This document shows positions 45,445 through 58,157 of a stretch of 64,000 nucleotides of DNA, one piece after another. The DNA comes from Loripinus fragilis (taxonomy: Eukaryota > Mollusca > Bivalvia > Lucinida > Lucinidae). The notes under the pieces were generated by a model. It saw nothing but the letters and a program-made list of their open reading frames with translations, was not told where the DNA came from and did not search any database. Made by a program: the position numbers and the translations under genes. The DNA is taken from positions 16,738,687 through 16,802,686 of the forward strand of contig OZ026522.1 of assembly GCA_964019695.1 (NCBI GenBank), written 5' to 3'. Within the stretch, counting starts at the first letter, position 1; every line of letters starts with the position of its first letter.

Positions 45445-45685
45445 TTGAGCCATGACATGAGATTTCAAACAATGTGGTATGTGCGACCAGCAAAGGCTCA
45501 GACCAGTCTACGCATACGCGCAGTCTGATCAGAGCCTTTGCTGGTCGCTTGAATATTCTATGAATACTAAGGTTCTAACCAAACATCATTAGGAGCCTCT
45601 AAGCTTAAGAAGAGGCTGCACATGCTCGTCGGAGTCTACACTTGTCAAAATACCACATCGCTGAAAATCACATGTCACAGCTCAT
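45445..45685. mobile_element. MITE, GAGCC(A/G)CGACAT family, full copy
   Basis: TGAGCCATGACATGAGATTT on the left pairs with CACATGTCACAGCTCA on the right. The internal palindrome is GCAAAGGCTCAGACCAGTCT / CAGTCTGATCAGAGCCTTTGC. Size 241 bases. Confidence 0.85.
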
Positions 45686-45736
45686 TTAGTCTTTAACTAA
45701 TCAAAACCTAATCAAGAACCAAAACCTTAAATATTT

Positions 45737-45957
45737 TGAGCCCTCCTTCAATGTGGTGTTTTGACAAGAGTAGCCTCAGACGAGCCTGTGCAGCCTCCCT
45801 TTAAGATTAGAATCTCCAAACATTGTTCGGTCAGTAGTTTAACACTCATAAAATACTCAAGCAACAAGCAAAGGCACTGATCGAACTGCGACTATGCGAA
45901 TGCTGATATGAGGCTTTGCTGGTCTCACATACAACAAAATCTTATGCCGCGGCTCAA
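45737..45957. mobile_element. MITE, same family, opposite orientation
   Basis: Begins TGAGCCCTCCTTCAATGTGG and ends CTTATGCCGCGGCTCA. The internal blocks are in reverse order relative to the copy at 45445, only 50 bases away, so the two can pair. Confidence 0.8.
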
Positions 45958-47170
45958 ATAATTTTACGCCATCACACCAATGTCCAATTTTGAACATCTT
46001 TTATATTTGTCCTACTGTTTTATAAAGTCACATGTGATTATAAAAATCTCTTGATTTTAACAAAGACAGATGCTGTGTTTATTCTAATCATGTTTGCTTA
46101 AACTACTTGTGCCATCTGTTTTAAACCGTTGCCAAGATCAAGTCCGATAAGCTCTGGGTAGATCTGAATCCAAATTGATTGGCGCTCTGATAGTGTTTTG
46201 AAAATTAGTAAACAATCAACAATAGCATGCAAAAATTACCCAACATGCAAGGTGTTGAAATAATATGTTTTCTCTGTAGTTGGTTTTCAATCGAGTATTT
46301 CTAAAATGCGGTCCAAAGGGGTAGAGTGTTAATAAAATGGTGACCGTTTAGAAGAAAATGGGAAATATCAACCAATCGTTGGTTTAAACCGAAGGTTTAT
46401 GCTGGGTTATTTTTCCAGCTTTTCTTGTCATCTGCTGACTTTTTTTGAAAAAAACAACAACATTTTTTCCAAAAAATCTTTCACTCCGGTTCTACTCCAA
46501 TCACATGTTACACGAAATTTACGGGAGGGGGGGGGGTTCTTTAATAATGACACACAAAGCTAGGAATGATATGCGTTGGCGAGTGTAGACACACCAGCCT
46601 CTCACTTAAGCCACAACCTTTGGTTCTGCACTATAATCACTATGTGAGTCCGTCCATCCGTCCGTGATCAATAAATAAAAATGCTCATATATGAGCTGTG
46701 CTTTTTGATAAAGGGAAGCAAGTGTATTTAAACTTTGACACAAAAATCAGATTCACCTTAGTAATCAGGACATTAAATCTTCTTTATGCCTTGCTCTTTT
46801 GGGTTCAAACTTTCTGAAAATTCCAATGTTGCTTTGCGTCCTATGCACACGCAACCGGAAATATGTGTATTGAAGTTTGACCTTTAAAGTGGCTATCAGA
46901 GTTCGAGCATGATAACCGGAAGTTAAAGTAAACGCGACACTTTTGAATGTAAATATCGCAATAAATGTTAACCATAGGTCATGACCTTACAAGTTACGAC
47001 TGCCAATTTTGAAATGCTTCAGTTTATTCTCAAATTAAGCAAATATGTGCTAACACAGAAATCTAAAAAATAGTTTTAGGTCCTTCCTGCAAAGCAAATT
47101 TCGTGTTGTATTCCGTATCTTTGTTTGTTTGGATAATCGCAATTCTTTCACACTGAAATTGAGTAGAATT
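45958..47170. other. Non-coding DNA with one weak MITE relic
   Basis: 46108-46256 weakly resembles the element at 17579-17799 (GATC...GATCTG, CATGCAAAAATTACCCA). A 10-base G-run lies at 46526-46535 and a GTCCGTCCATCCGTCCGTG motif at 46651. No gene is supported. Confidence 0.4.
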
Positions 47171-47394
47171 TCAAGATTTGAGACAGTTACAAAAAATGAT
47201 AAATTTGTTATTTTCATCAAATTGTTTAGCAGAAGTGTGCAAGCGAGCTCAAGTCTTACTAAAACGTTTTCTTACGAATGGGAAGCTTGTAATACGTAGA
47301 CAAAGTATATTGCGCCAGCCTGATAATTATAAGAAAAGCAACACTTGCACCAGTTTCGTTTTTAATGATTCTAAGTATATATCACTGAGATTAT

Positions 47395-48660
47395 TAAAGG
47401 GCCATATTTGGATCCATTGGCAAAAATAATGAGTGAGTATGATCAGGAAATACCACAATCACAACTTGCATAAAAACACTTCATTTTTGCATGGTCGCAC
47501 AATAGAGGGCTGCGATCATTTATTCTTGGGACCTGTTTGCAGACAGACCCTTTACCGCCGCGCAGCTAAAGAAGAAGTAAAGTTGACTAAATCACCTCAT
47601 GTTCCAATTTTTGGCCACAGCTATTTAAAAAAACGTCTTTATTTTAAGTTAAGAAAAAAACTATTGATGAAAACTTTAAATTATAGCTATAGTGTGGATA
47701 TGTATGCTTGTATCTTACCAATCTATATTTCTATTAAAATTCCAACAACATATGGAAGTTGCAACTGGCATGTGCTTTTGGGGACTTGTTCAGCACAAAT
47801 GCCCTTTCCACTTTTACCAAAAAACCTTATTGTAAATACTCTATTTTACAATTTAAAATAGTAAGTGAGTTTGCTCAGGAAATACCACAATCACAAATCG
47901 CAGGTAACCCCATGGCACTGCGAGGAAGAGCCACACAACCATCACGAGACACCAGTAAGACAAACTAAGCAAAGTAACCAGCTAACTAAGCAAAGTAACC
48001 CTCATTTCTGTACTTTTGTTCTGTCGTTCCCTTTAATTTTGTCAGCTTTACTTTTCTTCTCCTGATATGTCCTCCTGAACGTTTTACGAAAACCGTGGAC
48101 GTAGATCCTTTATTAAAACACAATTTCATATCAGTCCAGTCCCAAAGTAAACATTTGTTTCTCGATTTTAAAATAGCCATTTTAAAATTCATGTACACTA
48201 GAACCATCAATAAAAAATAACTTACCCTGAACATTCAAGTCCTAAACAATTTTCAAACTGTTACATGTAGTTATAAAATAATAACAATTACAACGTACCA
48301 TGCCAACGAGTGAATAGATAAGTCACGTGACTAGTATCACCTGCTAAAGCATCTATATTTAGTAATGCCACGAAAAAGGTAACGAGTTTTACAAAATAAC
48401 AACGAACCATCAATAAAAATAAATAGCCCTGCACGTTAAAGTCCTTAATAATTGCCAAGCTGGTACTTATATTTCTTTAAACAATTACAGCATACAATGA
48501 CAACCTGTAAATAAATCAGTCACTTGGCTAGCTACGTCTATATTTAGTTCTTCCACGAAAAGGTTAACGAGTTTCAAATTAAAACAGCATTTACTGTAAC
48601 CAACAGTGAAATATACAGTAAAATTTGGAAATTCGAAATTTCGAAATACTCGCTTATTAA
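47395..48660. repeat. Triplicated block, copy C (longest)
   Basis: Contains GGGCCATATTTGGATC, GGACCTGTTTGCAGACAGAC, ATATGGAAGTTGCAACTGGC, CAGCACAAATGCCCTTTCCA, CTGATATGTCCTCCTGAAC and two tandem copies of the tail piece (48236-48395 and 48421-48610: AAGTCC, GTCACGTGAC / GTCACTTGGC, CCACGAAAAGGT). Provides the empty target site for the mariner-like element in copy A. Confidence 0.8.
47433..47861 (+). CDS. Hypothetical 142-codon frame in block C
   Basis: An uninterrupted plus-strand frame with the residues AKEEVKLTKSPHVPIFGHSY followed by a basic stretch. Copy A has the related VKLTRSPDIPVFCH, and copy B a shifted version (EEVKFRRLPYVPVK). An acceptor-like TTTGCAG precedes this region in copies B and C, and TTTTCAG in A. 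Conservation at residue level hints at an old exon, but the frame beyond it is not shared and no family is recognised. It may equally be coincidence in a repeat. Confidence 0.2.
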   Translation: MSMIRKYHNHNLHKNTSFLHGRTIEGCDHLFLGPVCRQTLYRRAAKEEVKLTKSPHVPIFGHSYLKKRLYFKLRKKLLMKTLNYSYSVDMYACILPIYISIKIPTTYGSCNWHVLLGTCSAQMPFPLLPKNLIVNTLFYNLK

Positions 48661-48794
48661 AAATAAATTTGGGAGACACTTGATTCATAGAAAATTAAGG
48701 GCCTATTATTGGTCTGTTTTAATACATGTCTGTAATAACATATGTTTATATGGTGCATCTAAATACGAAATGTCTTATTGAGAGACCTTTGTTA

Positions 48795-49140
48795 TTTTGT
48801 GACTTAAATTGAGTGTCAAGGGTTGGCCTGTGTTCTTATGTGTCTATATACTAAATGACAAGCGTTGACCTTTGTTATTGTGTGACTTACACTGAGTGTC
48901 AAGGTTTGGCCTGTGTTCCTGTGTATCTATTTATTTAATGGCAAGTGTTGACCTTTGCTCTTATGTGTCTCTTACACTGACTCTCAATGGCTGGTCTGTG
49001 CTCTTATGTGACTTTCACTGAGTGTCAAGGATTGGTTTGTTTTCATCTGTGTCCTACATTTAGTGGCAAGTGTTTGGTCTGTGTTCTTGGTTGTCTTACA
49101 CTAAGTGGTAAGTGCTGCTTTTTGCTCTTGTGTATCCTCC
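48795..49140. repeat. Diverged tract of the 41-base satellite family
   Basis: CACTGAGTGTCAAGG, TTGGCCTGTGTTC and CTTATGTGTCTCTTACACTG recur with about 41-base spacing, eight units or so. They are more diverged than the array at 41440, and again beside a copy of the triplicated block. Confidence 0.85.
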
Positions 49141-49668
49141 ACTATGACACTGTTATTAGAATGAAGGACAACTTTTCCTCTAAAAAACATAATTGCACCT
49201 CCAAACATCTTTCTATGACACTGTATTTAGAATGAGGGACAATTTTTCTTCTCAAAAACATAATTATACCTCCAAACATCTTTCTATGACACTGTATTAG
49301 AATGAAGGACAACTTTTTCACTAAATAAACATAATTACACCTCTACATACATCTATCTATGACACTGTTATTAGAATGAAAGACAACTTTTCCTCAAAAT
49401 AAACATAGTGACACCTCTGCATACATCTTTCTATGACACTGATACTAGAATGAAGGACAATTTTTCCTCTAAACATAATTACACCTCTACATACATCTAT
49501 CTATGACACTGTTATTAGAATGAAAGACAACTTTTCCTCAAAATAAACATAGTGACACCTCTACATACATCTTTCTATGACACTGATACTAGAATGAAGG
49601 ACAATTTTTCCTCTAAACATAATTACACCTCTACATACATCTATCTATGACACTGATATTAGAATGAG
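49141..49668. repeat. Tandem array, 70-75 base unit, about seven copies
   Basis: CTATGACACTGTTATTAGAA + TGAA(A/G)GACAACTTTTCCTC + (A/T)AAACATAATTACACCTC + TACATACATCT. Two adjacent units (49365-49490 and 49497-49635) recur as a pair, a higher-order step. Confidence 0.92.
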
Positions 49669-50320
49669 GTTCATAAGCACCCTCGTCAGATTCATCACTT
49701 ATTTTAGCATTCGTTGTTGAGAGTTTATTTGGACGCTTTCTTGTATAACATACGTTACACGTTTACATTAAACCCAGTAAAACAGGCATCTGAGATCAAA
49801 ATAGCCTTTTTCAGATTTTTCCAATGTATTATGTCAGAATGAGTCCATACTTTGTATTTACCTAATAGAAAATTTATTTGTTCTTCACAAACTTTTTGAT
49901 TTTATATAATGTGACAGTTGTTGAACTTTAAGCTTGGTTCAAGGTGCACACTGGATAAATGCATAACAGAAAGACAACTTTAATATCGTGAAATATGATA
50001 TTCTGCTGTAAAATCTAACAGAAATGACAAATGATTGAAACTTGAAATTTCTTCAGGCTTGAGAGGTTCTCAAATACTATAAACACAATTAGCTGAGACG
50101 TGCCTCAACATTATCTATGTGCATATAACATTAGTGACATAGATACCATTAATACAATTTTGAAAGCAACAGCTTTCGTTATAAGTATGGGATCTTTACC
50201 CACCTTATGAGCTTCTAAAAAAATTTATTTCTATAACACACTTATTAGAATTAATTTAAAGAGACAGGCCAAAAAATCACAATAGTCTAAATATATTGTT
50301 AATATGCATTTTTAGCTCGA
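49669..50320. other. Non-coding DNA, nothing recognised
   Basis: AT-rich, no structure seen. Confidence 0.45.
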
Positions 50321-51545
50321 CTGCACGAAGTGCAAAGAGCTATTGTAGTCAACATGGTCTTACGCGTTCCCATTTGGTACCCATACCAATGTGTTAAAGT
50401 TTTTTAGAAGTCCATATCTTGAGAACCACTTTATATAAAGCATTTATACTTGCACCATAGATACCTTTTAGGTTTAGCGTACATTCCACGATATCGGACC
50501 CTAGGTTCCATGCTGGAGGGGTGGGGCTAGAGGTCAAAATCTAGTACATATCAAAAAGATAGGATTTTTTTTTATTAAAGTTTTCTAGAAAGCCTCATTT
50601 TTGTCAGAAAGCGGTCATACTTGCACCATAGATACCTTGTTGGGTTAGCTTTCATTCCACAACATCGGCCCTAGGGTCCATGCTGGGGATGGGGCTAGAG
50701 GTCAAAATATAGTACATATCCAAAAGATAGGATATTTGCATTAAAGTTTTCTAGAAGTCCATATTTTTACAACCACTTGTTGGAAGGAAAGCATTTATAA
50801 TTGCATCATAGATACCTTGTAGGGTTAGCATTTATTTTACAATATCTGACCCCAGGTTCCATGCCGGGTGGGGCTAGAGGTCAAAAACTAGTACATATCT
50901 AATTGATAGGATTTTTGTGTTAAAGTTTTCTGGTTGTCCGAAAGCATTTATACTTGCACCATAGATACCTTGTAGGGTTAGTTTTCATTCCACGACATCG
51001 ACCCTCAGGGTCCATACCGGGGGTGGGGCTAGAGGTCAAAATCTAGTAAACATTTCTAGAAGTCCATATTTTGACAACCACTTGTCTGAAAGCATTTATA
51101 CTTGCACCATAGATACCTTGTTGAGTTAGCTTTCATCATTCCACGACATTGTACCTCGGGATTCATGGCGGGGGGGGGTGGGGTTGAGGTTTAACTCTAT
51201 TACATATTCATAAGATAGGATTTTTGCGTTAAAGTTTTCAATAAGTCCATATTTTGACAACCACTTTTCGGAAAGCATTCATACTTGCACCATAGATACC
51301 TTGTAGGGTTTGTGCTCGGGGTTGTGGCAAGACGTCAAATTATAGTACATAGTATATCTGGTAATTAATAATTAATTTTGCTAGAAATGGTAGCCTATTT
51401 GGCATGTATGTTTGTTGACCATAAAATATGTTTCAACTGTACAATATTTGTTTATTAGCTTCCTACACATACATATTCTAAGGTTATCACACGTCTCTAA
51501 ATTAAAAGGTGACAGTCGAGCTACGCTGTCATGCGACAGCTCTTA
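50320..51545. mobile_element. Element with AGCTCGACTG ends and ~170-base internal array
   Basis: TTAGCTCGACTGCACGAAGT near the left and GACAGTCGAGCTACGCTGTC near the right are partly inverted. Between them about six units (ACTTGCACCATAGATACCTT, GGGTTAGCTTTCATTCCACG, GGTGGGGCTAGAGGTCAAAA, AGTTTTCTAGAAGTCCATAT) start near 50453, 50621, 50803, 50954, 51104 and 51287. The motif AGCTCGACT is frequent in bivalve repeats. Non-coding. Confidence 0.7.
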
Positions 51546-51574
51546 TTATGTAAAAGTATAATTGTACTTATCAA

Positions 51575-53565
51575 TATATATCACACTGGTAGGCGTCGAT
51601 CCTGAACCATCTACTCATAGACTGTTAGAGATATAATCTTGAAGAAATGTTTCATATTAATACTGGATAAGAGATAACACTGAACTATCTAGATACAAGC
51701 TTGAATGTTTGGAGTATATAATACACTGGGTAGGAGGTGATTCTGAACCATCTACTCCTAGATTGTAAGAGATATAAACATGAAGGTTTAGAATATATAT
51801 CTCACTTGGTAGGCGGTGACACTGAAACATCCTCTCCTACACTGTGAGAGATACAAGCTTCACGCTAGAAAACCTCTGTACTCGAAAGGCGCAGTCATCG
51901 CGTGGTGGTTGCAGTCGACGAGTAAACAAAATAGAGTACCTAGCTGTTAATAAAGGTAATATTTCGGTCAATGTTTTACTTCTGAAAATGTTCATCGCGA
52001 ATTATTATCACTTATAAATGCAGCTATGTATCTGCATAACAAAGTTTTTGTGGGTTGGGTGATAGGCGCTGCAGCGCCAGAGTTATGCCAAAAATGTGAT
52101 TTTTACCTGAAAAAGAGGATAAAAGAAACGTTTGCTTATGTTCTGGAATTTATGCTTACTTTCGTTAAAATGCAAAATACCTATCATTTAATGTGCACAC
52201 AGTTTGAAACCTGAGGACAGAGCGTTTTGGAAGTTATTCATTCAAGCTTTTCATACTGTATGCATAGTTCTGTATGTCGGGTGTTCTGGCCCAGAAATCG
52301 AGTGTCTAAATAAAATCAATATGAAATAGTCAACGATCCTAATACCAGAATACCCGAAATACAGATCTATGCGTAAAGTATGAAAAGCTCAAATAACTTT
52401 CAAAATGCTCTAGCCTAAGTTTTTTTAAGTTGTTATCATTATAGAACTGTCATCTTGCATTTTAGCTGAAGTAAACATGAATTCCAGAACATAAGCAGAA
52501 TTTTTTCATCCACTTTTTTCAGGAAAATATCACATTTTTGGCATAACTCTGGCGCTGTAGCGACTATCACTCAACCCACAAACATTTTGTTAAAGAGATA
52601 CAAAGATTGATTTATAAGTGACAATATTTCTTGATGAATATTTTCAGAAGTAAAATATTGACCAAAATATTACCCTTTTAAACAGCTAGGTACCATATTT
52701 TGTGCACTCGTCGACTGCTACCACCACGCGATGACTGCACCTTTCGAGTACAGAGGTTCTTTAGCGTGAAGCTATATCACACCTAGCAGTGGACGACACT
52801 GAACAATTTTCTCAAAGACTGTTTTAAATACAAGCTTGAAGGTTTGGTCATTAGTCAGGAGCCCTCCATGCGAGCTAAACAATTTTGTGTTTTAACAACA
52901 ACATAATCTACGGCGAAGTTTTAGCGTTAGTAAAATGCATTTAAGCCCCCCCCCCCCCCCTGTAACTTAGGCTGTTGTCCATTTTAAGGTTGTGGTTCTT
53001 CTGTTCTTGATTTATTGTTTAATGTACTTCCCATTGTTTATGGGAGTTCTGTGTTTGTCTATGTTTTGTTATGCATTACTTTGTGTCCATTCTAGTTTTT
53101 CAATCATCTTGAAGATGAAGAGAAATGTAACCTTGAAGGTTTGGAATATATATCACACAGCGTAAGCGGAAACACTGAACCATCTGCTCATAGACTGTTA
53201 GAAATATAACCTTGAAGGTTTGGAATATATATCACATGGCGTATACGGAAACACTGTACCAACTACTCATAGACTGTTTGAAATATAAGCTTGATGGTTT
53301 GGAATATATATCACACAGCATTAGCGAAACACTCAACCATCTACTCATAGACTGTTAGAAATACAAGACTGAAGGCTTGGAATATATATCACACGGCGTA
53401 TAGGGTAACACTGAACCATCTACTCATAGACTGTTCAAAATACAAGCTTGAAGGTTTGGAATATATATCACATGGCGTATACGACAACACTGAACCATAT
53501 ACTCATAGACTGTAAGAAATATAAGTTTGAAGGTTTGGAATATATATCATACTAGGTAGGTAGTG
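51575..53565. repeat. 79-base tandem array, split by a foldback element
   Basis: The unit has AATATATATCACACGGCGTA, ACACTGAACCATCTACTCAT and AGACTGTTAGAAATATAAGC TTGAAGGTTTGG. Three to four units lie at 51575-51855 and about seven at 52774-53565. The array is interrupted by the 918-base foldback and by an unrelated stretch (52850-53125) holding a 15-base C-run at 52946-52960. Confidence 0.88.
51856..52773. mobile_element. 918-base foldback (full-length inverted repeat) element
   Basis: The arms are alike over most of their length: AGCTTCACGCTA...CCTCTGTACTCGAAAGG and GCAGTCATCGCGTGGTGGTT on the left match the complement of the right end at 52690-52773. The pairing runs inward through TTCTGAAAATGTTCATC, TTTGTGGGTTGGGTGATAG and GCGCCAGAGTTATGCC to about 52200. 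The centre (52220-52400) also shows GCTTTTCATACTGTATGCAT inverted at 52362. Inserted within a unit of the 79-base array. Confidence 0.9.
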
Positions 53566-54420
53566 ACATACTGTGTGTTATACATAACGATCTAAAACGC
53601 TGTTTTGTGTGATCGAAAAAGCATCGTTGATATTATTCCGTGTGTTCACGGTGGTCTCCCAACCTGTTTGTATCTAGGCAAACGCAGAGGGTTTTGGGAT
53701 CGACGATCGAGCAAGGTTCATGCGCAGTCTTCCCAGTACCTTCGATGTTTGTAGTTGCACACGCTTTGTTTGAATAGTGAATTAACATAATATTTAATAC
53801 AATCAAGTATCAAAATTGGGTGTTTGCTCTTATGGAGACGTGTACAACTATATTTAAAAAGTTATATCCTGTGAATAACGTCGGGCCCATATTTGCATTG
53901 ATCACCTACAATTAATTAAAGCTTAGGAATTATAATTCATAAAATTAATGTTGTGAGTATGAGAAGCAACAGACGAGTAATCATACATCGAACATTGTTT
54001 TCTTTTTTCCCATTAGGCGGTATACATATGGGTCATTTTTTCCACAATAGGAACTTTGAATAAATATCAAATTGAGCGCCGTTTCTTGGGAAAAGCAATG
54101 CATTCAATATAATTTACCACTTACCAGAGCTTCTATAGTGGGGTGTTTTCGGTCCGAAGGACCAAAGTTACAATGTTTCCATAAAAGGCTTGAGGTGTAT
54201 CAAATCTAAGCCCAAAAGAAAACTAATACATAGGCATCATGCAGTTTGCCACAGTGTATAACATACATGTATAAGAAGACCTAGAGGTTGGAATTCCGCG
54301 TGACTTACTTGTGCATTGGATATTGGCTTCAAAACATGAATATTTGTCACCTAAGCCATAGGTTTAGATAAACAACATTTTTCAGCTTAAATGTTTTAAT
54401 ATTTTCTTGCCCATCAGTTT
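53566..54420. other. Non-coding DNA, nothing recognised
   Basis: No supported gene or repeat. Confidence 0.45.
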
Positions 54421-54493
54421 TAACATATGTTTTGGGTGCTTAAAAGAACCGTCTCATTGAGACGGTTCTTTTGAGTACCCACAACATATGTTT
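54421..54493. repeat. 73-base palindrome
   Basis: AAAAGAACCGTCTCA and TGAGACGGTTCTTTT flank a single T. The pairing extends outward through GGGT(G/A)CT and AACATATGTT on both sides. The right arm continues into TTTGGTTGAGAAATAA, a phrase repeated at 58158-58420. Confidence 0.9.
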
Positions 54494-54565
54494 TGGTTGA
54501 GAAATAAGAAAACTATTTTTTGGTTCGCACTCTTAACTAAATTCCTTTAATCATTACCTTATCAA

Positions 54566-54735
54566 ACCACGTCTGCTGTTTTGATAATTGCTTGCCATGG
54601 TTCTTTTGTATTTCATAAGGATCCAGCTGTTCAACTATATCATTGTAACGTCCGCTGTTTTGACAATTCTTTGTCATGGTTCTTTTGTATTTCATAAGGA
54701 CCTATCTGTTCAACTATATCATTGCTACGATTCTG
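54566..54735. repeat. Tandem duplication, ~85-base unit
   Basis: TCTGCTGTTTTGATAATTGC ... CATGGTTCTTTTGTATTTCA ... CTGTTCAACTATATCATTG occurs twice with a few differences. Confidence 0.9.
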
Positions 54736-56083
54736 CCAAAAAATTGATATTTAGTTTTATTGTTTAGGAATAATTTGAAATTGACCTCTTGAATAGGTTA
54801 AACAAGATATTAGCTGTAAATAGTTTCATGTTTCATTATTGATTCTGCAACAAAGCTCCAGTAATCTACGGACATGCGCCAAAGCGTTTTAGATGTAATT
54901 TATTCCTGTCAATGTTTTATTCAATCATTCATATAAAACAATAGAAATCTCTACTAAGTTTGTAACAATGTTTGAATGCCAATGCATAAATCATATATCT
55001 TTTAGAATCTCTAAATGTATACAAATATATTGAGTCGCATCGCGGAAAATAATGTCTTTTGGGGTTTCGACCAATTAAGACTCACAAAAAGGTGTATAGC
55101 TTTATACACTAGCTAAAATATTAAATTTTGCTTGTAACAGTTATCGCTATTCTACTTTCCAGAAAACAAAGAACACACACACTGATCAGACTTTGTATGT
55201 ACGTAGGCTAATCTCCTCCTTTGTTGTTCGCATGTTTTAAAATCAAGAAGGCACATACATATTGACAGTCCACTTATTATTTTTCCCAAATTAAGCTGTT
55301 CTAATACTGAAGATTATTTTTGTTTCAAGAAACAGTGCAGATCCTGGTATTATGCCACATAACAGCATTTCGACTTTCTAAAGTACCTAGTATTGATTTC
55401 TAGTTAACAAAGTTATTGAACTCTTTGATGGCTGTAAACTTGTATGCAGATTAGTATTATATAAGTAAATGACCCGCGCAAGCGCGGATGCTGGAGGGAA
55501 TTATGAAAAAAGTGTTTTAAGATTGGCATGTGTCCTCATAAATACTAAAACGGGAGCAATTATTAGCATTTCAATACATAAGAACATAATAATCATATAA
55601 GAATTCTGACATAGCAAACTCAACATAAACATTGACAATACCAATCAATGCATATGCAAAGTTTTGTCAAAATTAAATTGTAGATGGGGCAATAAACGTT
55701 GTATATGTTAATGTGTACGAAACGAAATCCTAAAAAATATGAAATGGTCAAAACTTTGAGATGACTGTTTATATGGATGGGACTGGCTCGTATGTGCCAA
55801 AATGTTTGGTAAGTTGTTCTCATCCACCATTAGAGGTTGATAGCATGGTGCTTCAAACATAGTATTGCAGTTGTGCTGCCAGTGCTAGATATTTGGAGAA
55901 TATAAAATGGAAAAATAATATATGATCAAAGACGAAAGTGTAATTGCAGTTGTTGAAAACAGTTTTTAAACAGTGCTTATGGACCTTTGGTGCCTGGCAG
56001 TGATAAATAACCATACATAACCATAGATTGCATAAAATCTGAAATGACTCACACAATTACACAGAATCAACCTACCTCTAAAT
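54736..56083. other. Non-coding DNA, nothing recognised
   Basis: Short minus-strand frames (55620-56056) have no recognisable features and AT-driven composition. Confidence 0.45.
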
Positions 56084-56264
56084 AAGTCTGAAACTAGCCA
56101 GAGACGAAACAACCTGGTTTATTTTGTAAATGTATAAATGTACCATGACACACTACTGTAGTTCTTATAAAAGTCTGAAACTAGCCAGAGACGAAACAAC
56201 CTGGTTTATTTTGTAAATGTATAAATGTACCATGACACACTACTGTAGTTCTTATAAAAGTCAC
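56084..56264. repeat. Perfect tandem duplication, 87-base unit
   Basis: AAGTCTGAAACTAGCCAGAG ... TACTGTAGTTCTTATAA occurs twice with no difference seen, followed by AAAGTC of a third. A very young duplication or an assembly artefact. Confidence 0.95.
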
Positions 56265-58157
56265 TGTACCATTGGACCTGTTGTGGACAAAAAATCCCTG
56301 TCGCTGTAGTCAAGCTGGGAGAATTTAAAACATAGAAAACTGCCGAAATCACAATTATCACAATCTATGTTAAATTAAATAATATGCAAAACGAAATTAT
56401 CAATAACAACTATATTTTAAAGACTTGGTTTCGAAATTTGCCGTTTTCAAGGTTAAGGCGACAATTGATGTACTAAGTATTACAGGTATGCAGCAGACAA
56501 CTTGAGCAGATGACATTTTAAGATGCATTTTAGCAAGCCCATCATAGGGTAAGAAAGCAGGTAAAATCATCACTTCATTAGGGTATATTTTCCTACTAAC
56601 TGAAATTTTTTTCTGTGTTTGGTGCCAATTCGCTTATTATTTTCAAAATTGTAATATACTCCTCAAAATAATTAAATGACCAAGATTTTAGAATGCGAAT
56701 GTAATTAGCTCAAGCATTTAAATCCTGTAAAACTTGGCCCAAAGCTTTCTATTCTTTATGCCCATAAGTCAAGAATCAGTATTACTGATTTCCATGCCTA
56801 ATTCTGCCATAACTGTGTCTCAAATGCACATACCCTCTAAAACACACTTTCAAAAGGCAGTGGGTGGGGTAAAGAAATTCTTCTGTGGTCAATAGAGTAG
56901 AATGAAAGTGATATTTAATTAAACTTTGTTTTAAACAGTTCAGCTTACTTGCAAAAAAAATCTTCAAACAGTTTCAATATACTGGGAAGCAAGCATTTTC
57001 ATCTCTGACAATGGAGTTTTGACAATGTTTTGTTTTCTGAAAACAATGAGTGTACTTGGCCATAAAGAATCAGATTTTCAATCGTCATTCTTTGCCTTTG
57101 ATTGTTAGAAAGATATCCCGGGCAATTGTTTAAGGATTGTCACAGATAAACGCCAAAACCAGTTGTCTGAACCCATAGACTGGTCATTACGCCACAGCCA
57201 AAAGGGGCAATTTTCTCTCACAGGAAGAGGTGGATGGTATCAACGGGATTAAAACACCATACAATCATGTGAAAACAGAGATTTCAGCATCTAAAATCAT
57301 TTTTCATTAATTTCATGCAGTTCTGTGGTCCATGGATCACACATAAAAATGACATTCCAACGCATTTAGGGCAAGTTTCAAAATGGCTAAAAAAATCCTT
57401 GTTAGTAACATTTTCTACCATTTTCTTTTTGCCGTTTCACTTGGAAATTGGACGCCAAAGATGTCTGAAAATTTAGGCTAGATCGTAAAATTGGTTTTCA
57501 AAACACGTTCAACACAAAATGCATCAATGTTATAATTGTTAGCATTGGTCCTTCATTTATTTTGAGGAGTATATTTTTGAATATGAGTGCCTATAATCTA
57601 CACACACTGATGCTTTAAGATCTATGACACTTTGACAAAAATACACAAAAGTGGATAACCAGTACCAAGTATCCATTCTACTACCAGCAGTATTATTTCA
57701 TTAGTTGTGGGAGGTGGGTCGGTGGTCTTTTTTCTGTTTAAGCCAGTACCCATGTCGTAGGCTATGGATTGATCTTTGTGTTAACTCTATGGAAATATTA
57801 CAAAACATTAAACATTGAAAACATGCTCCCATGTCCTAATGGTTAAGAGAACTATCACTCCCTACACTGTATCAAATTCATAGGTCTAGATAAGAAAACG
57901 TTTGACTTTTTGAGAGTAAAATTGCTTTGGGTTGATGCGTATGATCATTGTCACTGAGTATCGTTGCGCCACTGAATAGCAACAGATTGCTACAGAAACG
58001 CACCTTTTTGCGCTCACAATATGCAACTATCACCTGAATCCCTTTTAGGGCTTTAATGACATCTCAGTGCGGCGGTTTTGGTTATCAATTTCAATTACTC
58101 CATCTTATCTCGAGGCCTGAACTCCTGATATATTTTTTATGACGTCACATTCAACGG
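56265..58157. other. Non-coding DNA, nothing recognised
   Basis: No array, inverted-end element or supported frame was found. This is the longest plain stretch in the window and a candidate for intronic or regulatory sequence. Confidence 0.4.

Noticed and set aside
47178..47429. 83-codon frame preceding block C
   Set aside because: No recognisable features, splice signals or paralogous frame elsewhere in the window.
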